64,000 bases of DNA from Pseudomonas cyclaminis (GTDB taxonomy: Bacteria > Pseudomonadota > Gammaproteobacteria > Pseudomonadales > Pseudomonadaceae), in contig NZ_JADDUM010000035.1 of NCBI RefSeq assembly GCF_015163715.1, positions 1 to 64,000 of the forward strand. The letters run 5' to 3'. This document shows, piece after piece, positions 53,701 through 63,041 of this stretch. The translations under genes and the position numbers were made by a program. Each line of letters opens with the position of its first letter. Position 1 is the first letter of the stretch. Below the pieces are notes generated by a model. It saw nothing but the letters and a program-made list of their open reading frames with translations, searched no databases and was not told the DNA's origin.

Positions 53701-55582
53701 GTTGCTGGAGGCGCGGCCGAGGATCACACAGGTCGAACCCTGGGCCAGCATCACCCTGGATGCATTGGCGAAGAGCCAATCCACGGCGTTGAGACACCTT
53801 GAGTGGCAAGCCCTGTACATCGACGCAAACCGTGCGATCGAGGGCTGTTCGTTGCCGTTACTCACCGACACCGACAACCTGTGCCTGCCCTTCAACCCTG
53901 AGCTTGTTGCGCGGTGGGACAAGCTGGAAAGCCGCCTGCACAACCTGCGGCACAACCTGGACATCAGTGGCAAACCGCTGCGCCTGGCGCTGTATGCCAC
54001 GCCGCTTTCACCGCACCGGCTGCTGGTCAGCCAGACCAAAGGGGCGCTGGACCAGGACAGCCTCGCCGCGTTGGCGCCTGCGCCGGCCACTCACTATCGC
54101 TTCCAGGTGATGCTCGGCCACGCCAGAGAAGCCACCGAGACACTTATCCAGTTCGGCAACACGATGCTCAGCCTCAACGAGCGCAAAGAGCACGCCGAAC
54201 TCCTGGAACTGCAACAACAGCAAGCCTGGGACCTGGCCAACATCATCGTGAGCCAACAGCAGCAAGCCGTGTTGCTGGACGAAAAAAACCGCCAGGCGCT
54301 GGCGGCAGGCCGACGGATCATTGAGGAGCGAGCCCATTATTACGAGCGCCAGCTCGCCGACGGCGTCAGCAGCGCGGAGGCTCAGGCCGGCTTGCTGTAC
54401 CTGCGCAGTGCCGGCTTCGAGGCGGCCGGTGCAATTGCCGGCGCCGCAGCGGGCGTCGCGATGCTGGCACCGAATATCGTCGGCATGTCGGTAGGTGGCT
54501 CGCGCTGGGAAGGTCCCTTCCATGCGGCGCAAGCGGTAGCCCAGGGCGCCGCCACTGCCTTGCGCAGCAGTGCCGCCGACCTGGACCGCACCGAGCAGTT
54601 CAACCGGCGCGCACAGGAGTGGACCCAGGCACGGGATCAAGCGCGCCTGGAACTCGCCCAGATAGACGCGCAACAACAAGCCTATGCCGAACAGGAAAAA
54701 GCCACGCGCCTGCAATTGCGCCTGGCCGAGACGTCGCTGGCGCAAGCGTGGTCCAGCTATCAGTTACTGACCAAGCGCTTTGCCAAGGCGCGACTCTACG
54801 ATTGGCTCAATGTCCAACTCGGCCAGTTTTTCTACCAGGCCTATGACCTGTGTCTGTCCCTGTGCCAGGCGGCCGAAGGCTGCTGGCAATATGAAATGGC
54901 GGACTTCGAGCGCACGTTCATCACGCCCGGCACTTGGAATAACAGTTATCGCGGCTACCTGGCAGGCGAGGCGCTGAAACTGTCCCTGCTCCAGATGAAC
55001 AGGGACTACGTGAGCCATCACGTTCGGGAGTTGGAGATCGTCAAGACCCTGTCCCTGCGCGATCGCTTGAGCGAATGCGAAGTCAGCAGCCTCGGCGCCG
55101 CCCAGCCGTTGGATACGCGAGAACAGTGGAGCCTGCACAAAGGCAACCTGGTGCAAAAAGGCACGCTTGGCTTCAAGCTGACCAAAGCGCTATTTGACCA
55201 GGACTATCCCGGCCATGTGCTCCGGCGAATCAAGAGCATCAGCGTGTCATTGCCGGCGACACTGGGCCCCTACCAGGACATCAGGGCCCTCCTGACCCAG
55301 ACCCGTAACGAAATCGAACTGCCCAACGGGGTCTCGCGCAAGGATATCCGTGCGCACCAGCAAATCGCACTGTCTACCGGCCTGGATGACAACGGGCTGT
55401 TCACGCTGATGTTCGAAGGCAATGATCGTTACCTGCCGTTCGAATACACCGGCGCCATTTCCGATTGGACCCTGACGTTTCCCGAACCGGCTCGGCAGAA
55501 AGCCATGCTGGAGTCGATCAACGACATCGTGATCCACGTGCGCTACACCGCCAGGGCAGCAGGCATGGGTGAACGCCGATGA
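50780..55582 (+). CDS. Tc toxin TcA subunit, C-terminal half (TcaB-like)
   Basis: A 1600-residue protein with the C-terminal features of TcA. Early residues include the ABC-toxin N/neuraminidase-like region (WREQLHAYPLWSASQQLRYH, YYWRSLDLSKRSPSDPTKPS, PVFLNNRLYLIWAECVKPER). The channel part has a long coiled-coil (about 1150-1330) around a hydrophobic tip near 1213-1240 (GFEAAGAIAGAAAGVAMLAP, NIVGMSVGGSRWEG). The TcB-binding domain follows at about 1387-1600 (LAGEALKLSLLQMNRDYVSH, SVSLPATLGPYQDIRALLTQ). It forms the pentameric pore that docks on cells. AAGGA precedes the ATG. Its stop overlaps tcB (ATGA). Confidence 0.9.
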   Translation: MSHLLNQRLNESLRDAMLAYYLAHKIPAAQHGKINNADDLYEYWLLDVQVSQAVPTSPVACAIASLQQYITRIQLGLEPGYEKQGMTAQQDQVWREQLHAYPLWSASQQLRYHPANYLDPTLRRNKTDSFQQLENDLSQYRLQPDTVLTAVQSYLGRFEEMANIRTLNGYIDGNASELHTSRYYFVGKSTSEKAYYWRSLDLSKRSPSDPTKPSIQAWSDWRKINLALSDDTAEHSIRPVFLNNRLYLIWAECVKPERTGNFNTPGNKDDNGNHMGEWLNSHYVKFRLNYAYKKYDDSWSVPQACINQHCATEEVNASTAAFLKAVTQTVAIVDADSPATLFLGLHVPMRKDPKQQESFTGKFFQAVHLDQHFNVTKVADGGSPERYKVLPGSELSEEISRLLEPFDFNQRDTVQRVLSGEANNHNGYYSELLPDTARQYFTYFGYINKGNLQFKIAPYTQRDVTITHQQAPFPEKATWNLEGKQDHIDDVAIGSPSFDSNTNKLIITSTLKNDFRQTYSVTLTKEEITLTLTTHSTLNDPQAQQLELGEGSIITGTGEIHKTDFYALYFRNSITHEEFPNFVHDKDKLLITSDKTLTPQQTISLNGKFIDKSAFVHLYTHAHIPIHVTLNRYGAYTEQQASLHLQNALKVTNAAVTTSTLKAFKHIIMSANFDDYPLTDTIDANSNRILNFQDTAHDSLTGSSPELPAGHRVTAHIPVPNTAQSLITLIHGVLTLTPSEDGPQILGYALKAVTLNVAAASPGTAPVRQRAPTITRLPSHTLGAAEFIDFSGSTLIKDPPAAIRLNTCFAGKLAEAANLSLEHLYSLTPKQWQEPPLTANGPPQGIEFQGANGKYFWELFLYLPWLVAHRLNQEQQYVEALKWLNYIFDPGRSADAASDRPAYWGFRELTRHDQATGEASVDPHQLALAAPVHFRKAVYQFYLDVLLNRGDAAYRQLTADSLTQAKLWYTRVNQLLEARPRITQVEPWASITLDALAKSQSTALRHLEWQALYIDANRAIEGCSLPLLTDTDNLCLPFNPELVARWDKLESRLHNLRHNLDISGKPLRLALYATPLSPHRLLVSQTKGALDQDSLAALAPAPATHYRFQVMLGHAREATETLIQFGNTMLSLNERKEHAELLELQQQQAWDLANIIVSQQQQAVLLDEKNRQALAAGRRIIEERAHYYERQLADGVSSAEAQAGLLYLRSAGFEAAGAIAGAAAGVAMLAPNIVGMSVGGSRWEGPFHAAQAVAQGAATALRSSAADLDRTEQFNRRAQEWTQARDQARLELAQIDAQQQAYAEQEKATRLQLRLAETSLAQAWSSYQLLTKRFAKARLYDWLNVQLGQFFYQAYDLCLSLCQAAEGCWQYEMADFERTFITPGTWNNSYRGYLAGEALKLSLLQMNRDYVSHHVRELEIVKTLSLRDRLSECEVSSLGAAQPLDTREQWSLHKGNLVQKGTLGFKLTKALFDQDYPGHVLRRIKSISVSLPATLGPYQDIRALLTQTRNEIELPNGVSRKDIRAHQQIALSTGLDDNGLFTLMFEGNDRYLPFEYTGAISDWTLTFPEPARQKAMLESINDIVIHVRYTARAAGMGERR

Positions 55583-58500
55583 ACAGCACGCCCATCAACG
55601 CACCGGCACTGCCCAAGGACGGCGCCTCGATACAAGCCACCGCCAAGGGCTGGGGCGATATCGGTTTCAACGGTGGCGCATCGCTTGAAATCCCCCTGCC
55701 CGCCGCTGCCGCTCGCGGTTTCGCGCCCGCCATGACCTTGGCGTACCACAGCGCGGCGGGTAACGGCCCGTTCGGGATGGGCTGGACGGTCCCCGTGAAC
55801 ACGGTGAGCCGGCAAACCTCCCAAGGCGTGCCGGCCTACAGCGCCCACGACCGGTTTATCGGCCCCAGCGGCCAGCCCCTGCTGCCCGAACAGGACGCCA
55901 AGGGCGCCCCGGTGATCCGCCACGAGCGGGGGCCAGCCGATACCCGCTACGCCGTGACCCGCTACTGGCCCAGGACCGAGCGCGAGTTTGATCGCATTGA
56001 GCGCTGGCAGTCGGCGGGCGACCCGACGGGGTTCTGGCTGATTCACAGTGCCGACGGCAGCCAGCATCTCTATGGCAAAACCACCGCCGCGCGGATGGCC
56101 GATCCGGACCAGCCTGAACACGTGGCGCAGTGGCTGTTGCAGGAAAGCCTGAGTGCCCACGGCGAGCACATTTACTACCACTACCAAAAAGAGACCGAGA
56201 CGTCGCGCTACCCAAGGGACTGCCGCGCCCAGCGCTACCTGGACAAAGTCTGCTACGGAAATTTCACCGCCCGGACGAATGAGCGCCTGTACCTGCTTGA
56301 AACCGACGAGGCTGCCTCCAAGGGCTGGCACTTCCAACTGCTGTTCGACTACGGGCAACGCAACGCCGAACTCGACCACGTACCGCCCTACGCCACGGAC
56401 ACGCCCTGGACACTGCGCGAAGACCCCTTCTCCAGCTTCGCCGACGGATTTGAATGCCGAACCTTGCGCCTGTGCCGGCAGGTGCTGTTGTTTCATCATT
56501 TTCCCGATGAAGCCCAAATGGGCAGCTCACCGGTGTTGGTCAAGCGCGTGGTGCTTGAATACCAAACCCTGCGCAACCGCCTGAACCTCCTGCTCGCCGC
56601 CCATGAACAAGCCATCGACCAGCATGGCAGGATCAGCAGCCTGCCGCCCCTTGAATGCCTGTATCAAAAAGTCGACCTGAAGCTTGATACCACGCGCTTC
56701 CAAGCCCTTGGCGACTGCCCCGGACTGAACGACCGCCAGCGCTATCAATGGGTCGATCTGTACGGTGAAGGGTTGCCGGGCATCCTGTACCGCTCCGACA
56801 AGGCCTGGTACTACAGGGAACCGCAACGAGCCGACTCCGCCGGGGGGGATGAGGTCAGCTACGGCGCTGCCCGGAAAATCCCCGCAATCCCCACGCCAGA
56901 CAGCGCATATCCCGTGCACCAACAACTGACCGATGTCACGGGTGACGGGCGTCTTGACTGGGTGATCGGCCGCCCCGGCCTCAGTGGTTTTTTCAGCCTG
57001 AGCGAGCATCTCAATTGGTCGGGTTTCATCCGTTTCGATGCGTTCCCCCTGGAATATTTCCACCCTGACGCGGTCTTTGGCGACCTGATGGGTGGCGGGA
57101 ATAACGACCTGGCCTTGGTCGGCCCACGCAGCGTGCGCCTGTATGCCAACCGCCAACACGCCGGGTTTGCCCCTGGCACCGATGTGCCCCACACGCCGGC
57201 CGATGACACCCTGCCCAGCGTCTCCCGCTCAACCCGCGAATGGGTGGGTTTCAGCGATGTACTCGGCAGCGGTCAGCAGCATCTGGTACGCATCCGTCAC
57301 GACCGGATCGAGTGCTGGCCCAACCTGGGGCGTGGTCGATTCGGCAAGGGTTGGGTGCTGGCAAACCTGCCCTTCGAGCACGAGACGTTCAACGCCGCCC
57401 ATGTATTACTGGCAGACCTGGACGGCTATGGCGGCGCCGACCTGCTGTACCTGATGCCCGATGAGCTGCGCATTTTCAGCAACCAGGGCGGCAATCGCTT
57501 TGACACCACACCCCGCGTGTTGCCATGGCCTGAAGGCGTGCGGTATGACGCGCTCAGCCAGGTCAGCCTGGTCGATTTGAACGGCCTGGGCTGTCCCAGC
57601 CTGATCATCAGCGTCATGCACCCACAGCCTCGGCATTGGCGCTATGACTTCTACAGCGACCGGCCCTACTTGCTCGCGTACACCACCCACCACCTCGGCA
57701 GCCGGTCAAGGGTGTTCTACCGCAGCAGCGCCCAAGAATGGCTGGACGAAAAAAAACAGCTCAGAGACCAGGGCAAACCGGCCATCAGCCAATCGCCAGT
57801 AACCCTGCCTGTGGTCAGCCGCCAAACCCATTACGACGAAATCAACGACAGCACCCTGACCCGGCGTTTCAGTTACCGACAGGCGTTTTACAACGCCGCC
57901 GAACGCGCTTTCCAGGGCTTCGGCCTGATCCTGCAGACCGATACACAAACCGCCTCCGAGGGCCCGGCGCAAACACCGTGCCTGACCAAGCGCTGGTTCC
58001 ATACCGGCCAGGCGCTGGATATGCCGACAACCGGCTACAGCCAGCATGATTCACGGGCAATCAGCCTCGGTAAAACCCTGTTGTGCCGCCATCGGGCGCC
58101 CGAACAGGCGCAGCCCATCGACCACGAGGATGTGCCACTGCACGCCCCCGCCCCACGAACCCTGCGCGACGCCGCCTATGCGCTCAAAGGCGTGTTGCTG
58201 CGCGAAGAAATTTTCGCCGGCGATGCGGCGCAGAGCGTGCCTTATTCGGTGCAACAGCATCGTTATCTGATACGCCGGCTGGCCAGCACGCAACCCTGGG
58301 GGCGCATGCTGGTGCTGCCGGTGGAATCCATCGACTGCCAATACGAACAAGTGCCCGATGATCCCGTGTGCAAACAACAGATCAACCTGCGCTGGGATGC
58401 GTTTGGCAGTCTGGTCCACAGCGTCACCGTACACCTGGCTCGCAACAAGACCGCCAACGACGCTCCGCCCGCCGCCCTGGCGGAGGCCCATCGGCAACAG

Positions 58501-60069
58501 TGGTGGCGCGACAGTCATGACCCGGCGCAACAAGCCTATTACCTGAACGAAACCCTGGCGCAGTGGATTCATCTGACACAAGACTCGCAATGGCGCCTGG
58601 GCCTGCCCTATCGCCAGCGTGACAACGCCTGGGTGCTGCCCAAAGGCCAACCGGACGGGCTGAGCCGTGCAGCCATGTCCTACGAGCACTTTATCGACCA
58701 GCGCTCTGGCCCGTTGCGGCCGCAGGCTCTACGGTCGCTGAGCGGGCTGTCGGTCCAGTATTACCGCGAAGCGGGGCCCGACGGTCGTACGCTGGAAGCT
58801 GGCATTGCGACGTTGCAGGCCCTGCGCGACTGCCTGGAAACCGCTGAACTGGATCCCCAGGCCCTGCAGGCCTACCAGGCGATACCGCAGATGCCCGGCC
58901 AGGCATCCTGGAACCTCGCGGCCCAGTTGCAACAGATCGGCTATCGCCGGATGAGCGTATTTTTTTCTATAGGCGATGGGGAACAACAGGCGCCGCCACC
59001 ACTCTGGTCGATGCGCCAACAGGAATCCCGGTATCTGGACGCGACGGGGTTCTACCAGTTGCTGAGCTGGCGCCTGACGCAAGCCTTGGGTGAAACCATG
59101 CTGACGTACGACCCTTATGGCTGCCAGATCACCCAGGTACAACAGGCCGACGGTTGTGTCAGCCGAGCCGAGCATGATTACCGGCTGTTGCTGCCCGTCA
59201 AGCTGACCGATCCCAATGGCACCGTGCAGCAGGCGTTGTATGACAGCTTCGGCCGACTGATCGCTACCCGATATGCGGGACGCGAATCAGGCAAGGCCCA
59301 AGGCTTCGGCCCCTTGCCGCAGAGCGCGCAGTTACTGGACACCTCTGTCGAACGGGCCATTGAAGCCCCTGAAAGCAGCCTGGGGCAGGCGGCCAGCGCG
59401 CATTTTTATGCGGCATTCAGTTGGATGGGCACAATCGCCGAGGCCGAGCGGCGAGACGAATGGGTGACTCAAGGGTATCTGCTGCCCGGTGGACAGATCC
59501 GCACCAAAGCCAGGTTGCGCGTGAACAACCCGGCGCATCGCGCCGATGCCCACACCCAGCGGCTCGCCACCTTGATTGCCGAGGCACACCGAGAGCCGGT
59601 GCATCGCCTGACATTGTTGGCTGATCGCTATCCCGACGATCCCGAGCGCACTGTGCGGGTCAGCCTCACCTATTGGGACGGCATGGGTCGCCCCTTGCAG
59701 CGCACGCATAAAACCGAGCCAGGTGACGCCTACCTGATTCTACCCACCGGTGATCTGAGCACTGAGCAGGGGATGATCCAGCAAGTGCACGCCGATCCTC
59801 GCTGGTGCGTCGACGAGCGCATCGAATACAACCACCAGGACGGGATCACGCGCATCTACCGCCCTTACTTCGCCAGCCGGCCCCACTACACCCCCGATCG
59901 CGCCTTGCGTGATGTCGCCTACAGCGACCGGCAATTCCATGACGCCCTGGGACGCGCGATCCGTACCGAAACCGCCAACGGCGCGATAACGCGCACGAGC
60001 TACTGCGGGTGGTATGGGATCAGCGAGGATGAAAACGATACCTGGGAGGAAACCGTCGACGGCACCTGA
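55579..60069 (+). CDS. Tc toxin TcB subunit (TcaC-like, SpvB/TcdB domains)
   Basis: A 1496-residue TcB protein. The SpvB-like N terminus (ATAKGWGDIGFNGGASLEIP, FAPAMTLAYHSAAGNGPFGM) is followed by FG-GAP-like repeats (QQLTDVTGDGRLDWVIGRPG, LADLDGYGGADLLYLMPDEL) and TcdB middle domains (RRFSYRQAFYNAAERAFQGF, EPVHRLTLLADRYPDDPERT). It ends in RHS-type YD repeats (NGAITRTSYCGWYG). TcB forms half of the TcB-TcC cocoon that encloses the toxic domain and joins it to the TcA channel. The ATG overlaps the tcA stop, so the two are translationally coupled. The convergent TcC gene is its partner. Confidence 0.92.
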   Translation: MNSTPINAPALPKDGASIQATAKGWGDIGFNGGASLEIPLPAAAARGFAPAMTLAYHSAAGNGPFGMGWTVPVNTVSRQTSQGVPAYSAHDRFIGPSGQPLLPEQDAKGAPVIRHERGPADTRYAVTRYWPRTEREFDRIERWQSAGDPTGFWLIHSADGSQHLYGKTTAARMADPDQPEHVAQWLLQESLSAHGEHIYYHYQKETETSRYPRDCRAQRYLDKVCYGNFTARTNERLYLLETDEAASKGWHFQLLFDYGQRNAELDHVPPYATDTPWTLREDPFSSFADGFECRTLRLCRQVLLFHHFPDEAQMGSSPVLVKRVVLEYQTLRNRLNLLLAAHEQAIDQHGRISSLPPLECLYQKVDLKLDTTRFQALGDCPGLNDRQRYQWVDLYGEGLPGILYRSDKAWYYREPQRADSAGGDEVSYGAARKIPAIPTPDSAYPVHQQLTDVTGDGRLDWVIGRPGLSGFFSLSEHLNWSGFIRFDAFPLEYFHPDAVFGDLMGGGNNDLALVGPRSVRLYANRQHAGFAPGTDVPHTPADDTLPSVSRSTREWVGFSDVLGSGQQHLVRIRHDRIECWPNLGRGRFGKGWVLANLPFEHETFNAAHVLLADLDGYGGADLLYLMPDELRIFSNQGGNRFDTTPRVLPWPEGVRYDALSQVSLVDLNGLGCPSLIISVMHPQPRHWRYDFYSDRPYLLAYTTHHLGSRSRVFYRSSAQEWLDEKKQLRDQGKPAISQSPVTLPVVSRQTHYDEINDSTLTRRFSYRQAFYNAAERAFQGFGLILQTDTQTASEGPAQTPCLTKRWFHTGQALDMPTTGYSQHDSRAISLGKTLLCRHRAPEQAQPIDHEDVPLHAPAPRTLRDAAYALKGVLLREEIFAGDAAQSVPYSVQQHRYLIRRLASTQPWGRMLVLPVESIDCQYEQVPDDPVCKQQINLRWDAFGSLVHSVTVHLARNKTANDAPPAALAEAHRQQWWRDSHDPAQQAYYLNETLAQWIHLTQDSQWRLGLPYRQRDNAWVLPKGQPDGLSRAAMSYEHFIDQRSGPLRPQALRSLSGLSVQYYREAGPDGRTLEAGIATLQALRDCLETAELDPQALQAYQAIPQMPGQASWNLAAQLQQIGYRRMSVFFSIGDGEQQAPPPLWSMRQQESRYLDATGFYQLLSWRLTQALGETMLTYDPYGCQITQVQQADGCVSRAEHDYRLLLPVKLTDPNGTVQQALYDSFGRLIATRYAGRESGKAQGFGPLPQSAQLLDTSVERAIEAPESSLGQAASAHFYAAFSWMGTIAEAERRDEWVTQGYLLPGGQIRTKARLRVNNPAHRADAHTQRLATLIAEAHREPVHRLTLLADRYPDDPERTVRVSLTYWDGMGRPLQRTHKTEPGDAYLILPTGDLSTEQGMIQQVHADPRWCVDERIEYNHQDGITRIYRPYFASRPHYTPDRALRDVAYSDRQFHDALGRAIRTETANGAITRTSYCGWYGISEDENDTWEETVDGT

Positions 60070-60080
60070 CCGAAGGGCAA

Positions 60081-60143
60081 GCGAGGCTGCGTTAGGGACC
60101 CCGCAGATCGCGGGGTATCAATGTGTCCGCTACGCAGCCTCGC
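60081..60143. repeat. Nested intergenic palindrome between TcB and TcC
   Basis: Outer arms GCGAGGCTGCGT (60081-60092) and ACGCAGCCTCGC (60132-60143) pair perfectly; inner arms ACCCCGC (60098-60104) and GCGGGGT (60110-60116) pair inside them. The flank CAAGGCTCGACAGCTGCTACG continues the well-known P. fluorescens REP-like text. It probably terminates or insulates the two convergent genes. Confidence 0.7.
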
Positions 60144-60189
60144 CAAGGCTCGACAGCTGCTACGTAAGGGTTTCCGTCCAAATGTGTAG

Positions 60190-62908
60190 TCAGCGCCGGC
60201 CCGCCGTTCGCACAGCAGCGCTGCGTGGACGGTAGGTTTTCCAGGCTGACGCGTGCGTGTCCCAGGGCGCGTCGACGCGCTGCTGGCCTTGATAAAAAAT
60301 CACACGGCCCGCCAGGTGCTGGCGATGCCTGTAGAGCCAGCGCAGTTCGGAACCGGTCACAGATCGCCGGGTCTTGCGAATCACTGCCTCCATGTCCACT
60401 CCCTCCAGCGCAAAATGCACCACCGCCCTGCTCTGCGGGCTCGTCAGGGTTGCCAGTGCCGACTTGCTGCTGCGGCTGATCACCTTCTCTTGAATCGCCC
60501 TCAGCCCCTGGCCCATGTGCTGACGTACGGTCTTGGTAAACGAATAATCGCTTTCAGCCAGTTCTGCGACAAAACGCCTGACAAACTGCCGATTGGCCGT
60601 GGTTGATGAGCAACCTGAATAACGCGCCTGGATGTTTTGATAAAACTGTCGCGCAACCGCTGAAACTTGCATGGCAAGAGTGCGCTCACGTCCGGTGTCA
60701 CGCTCTTGGGTTTCGGGTGTGCCCACTTTTCGCCCCCCCGCGAACTCACTCAACGCGCTCGCTAATCCACCTGTCCACCGCTCCACCTCGGGGCCGGAAA
60801 AATACGCCGCCAGGATATCCCCTCGCGCACTCAGCTTCGACCAGAAGCTCCTGTAGCCAGTCACCACAGCACTCAGGCCGAAAATCATGTCGCCACGGCT
60901 GGGCTGGAACTGCTCACCAAACGTCGCCTGCGTACCCCGCGCATCGGTGAACCTCAAGGGATTGCCCCTCACCATGGCGTACAGATTCAAACCATCCACA
61001 TCCCCCGCCGGGTCAGGGCTGATCCAGCGCTGCAACCACGGCGCGTAATACCGCTCGCTGTAGTAATAGAGCCCGGTGGCGTCGCGTTCTTTACCCGCAT
61101 ATCGGTAGAGCCTGTAGTCGCCCTGGATCGCTGTCCTGCTGGCGCTCCACGCCGTCGCGCCGTAGGGATAATAACCTTCCTGACTCAGCAACCGGCCCTG
61201 CTCGTCCACCACCAACAGGCTGCTGTTGAGAGGGTCGAGCACGTGAAACTGAACCTGCTCGGCGTCCATGCCGGCGGGGCGGCCCGCATCCCATTGCAAC
61301 ACCGTCACCCGGCTTCCTTCCACATCGAGATCCAGCAGGTTGAGACGCTGGCCCCTGCGCCATTGCATCTGCAGGCCAGGTAGATAATAGGTGCGTTGGG
61401 TCTGTGCACCGTCGCCGACCTTATTGCGCCTGAACTTGAGTACGCGCTGGCCCTGGGCATCGTAGAGGTAGCCCTCGACGTCCGGCTCGCCCTCCTCGCG
61501 TGCAACCTGGGTCACGTGGGCCAGCTGGTTGCGCACGTTCCAGGCCATCTGCTGGCCACTGCCCAGCGTGCGCTGGTTGCCGTTGCCATCAAACTGCGCA
61601 GCCGATGGCGGCACATCGCCAGGCACGCGCGATTGCTGTCTGGCGCCAGCGTCATGCGCCGGGTGTAACCGCCTCCAATACCTGAGGCATGGCGCAGGTG
61701 CGTGAGGTTGCCAGCTTCGTCATAGGTGTAACGCTGAGTGTAAGGGCGCCACAGCCCCTCGTCCGGCGCACCGAACAGCACCTGCGGCGCCGCCTGGCCC
61801 GCTGTACTGCGAGAATGTTCGCGCCCCGTGGCGACGGTGAGTTGGTAGAGCGTGTCGTATTCGTAGCGGTTGACCGCCTCAATACGCGTGTTGCTGCGCC
61901 ACTGCGTGGGCTGGGCCTGGTCGTCGAGGCTGAGGACATTGCCCACCGGGTCGTAGCTGAGCCGCAGGTCTTGCAACGGTGTGTCGGCCTCGCCCTGGCG
62001 GTAGGTCTTTATCTGCAACAACCGCGCGCTTTGCGGCGCAAACGTGCAGTCTTGATCAGCAAATGACCGGCCCGCTCGTAGGTCAGTTGCCCATTGGCGT
62101 TGTACTCGCACTGATGCAGCAACGCCTTGCGCGAGCCGCCCTTGAGAGTAATGGCGAGGTCCTTGAGCCGTCCGTGCAGCCCATATTTACGATGCTGGCG
62201 GTTGCCCTTGGCGTCGGTCTGCTCAAGCAATGCGCCGAGGGCGTCGTAGCGGCTAACGGTGGTATAGGCCGCGGGTTCCAGCAGCCGGTCTTGTGCTTCG
62301 ACCGTTGGCGGCCAGTCGACGTTTTCGGAATCGAGACGAAAGCGCCGGGTTTGCCTGAGCGCTCTCTGGTCAATCGTGTACTCGTTGATCACCTGGGTGC
62401 CGGCAGGATCGGCATGCCGAATCAACCGGCCACACCGGTTCAAGGCTGCGGCCTCAGGGGTCGCACCCGCATAGGTAAGACGCTCGACACACCGCTCCTG
62501 TGGCTCGTCAGCCGACTGTTCGAACACGTCGGTCAGGCGTTGCGAGGTGTCATAGACGTAGCGTTGACAGGCCCCCCGAGCATCCCAGGTAAGCAACGGT
62601 TGCCCTGCCTCGCTCATCAGCATCAGGCGTCGGCCGGCGTCCGCACTGTCGCGCAGGAGCGTGACCCCGGACAGGCTGTGGACCCAGGTTTCGCAAGCTC
62701 GTGTCTGGGGCGCCTGGGTACTCTGGGCATACCGACGCGGATCCCACTGTTGCTGCAGGAAACCACTGGCGCCATACACCTGGCGACTGATACGCGCCTG
62801 CGGTTCAGCCTGGGCGTTGGCGCGATGATAGGCCAGGGTGCGGACCGTTAACCCACGGGGGTCGAACGCCACAATCGTGGGGGTATTTCGATGGAGTGAA
62901 GCAGACAT
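60190..62908 (-). pseudogene. Tc toxin TcC subunit (RHS core plus variable C-terminal effector), double frameshift
   Basis: The intended 906-residue TcC is read in three frames: TVRTLAYHRANAQAEPQARI to HLLIKTA; FAPQSARLLQIKTYRQGEAD to LAPDSNRA; then PGDVPPSAAQFDGNGNQRTL to the end. Missing bases at 62040-62042 (AAA) and 61625-61626 explain both breaks. The RHS core ends SPDPAGDVDGLNLYAMVRGN then PLRFTDARG, the autoproteolytic site of TcC proteins. About 248 residues follow (60190-60936), the hypervariable toxin region: YNIQARYS-type helices, then VVHFALEGVDMEAVIRK, SVTGSELRWLYRHRQHLAG, VIFYQGQQRVDAPW. I recall similar endings in Pseudomonas RHS proteins but no known activity. Confidence 0.87.
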
Positions 62909-63002
62909 GATCACATGACCCAATTGCACTATGGTCAGCAAAGCCTAGGGATCATGGGAGAGGGAAACGAGGTATCGGGTTATGGCGGCACACGCCAGGC
63001 AG

Positions 63003-63028
63003 CTTCAACCGGCGCTTGCCGGTTGAAG
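63003..63028. terminator. Hairpin between tcC start and bolA end
   Basis: CTTCAACCGGC (63003-63013) and GCCGGTTGAAG (63018-63028) pair perfectly around GCTT, 14 bases after the bolA stop on the minus strand. The stem is strong but lacks a T-run. Confidence 0.55.
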
Positions 63029-63041
63029 CCCAGGCCGGGTG

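Noticed and set aside
61979..62851. 290-codon open frame on the plus strand opposite tcC
   Set aside because: It is a shadow of the TcC coding sequence, which has clear RHS repeats on the minus strand.
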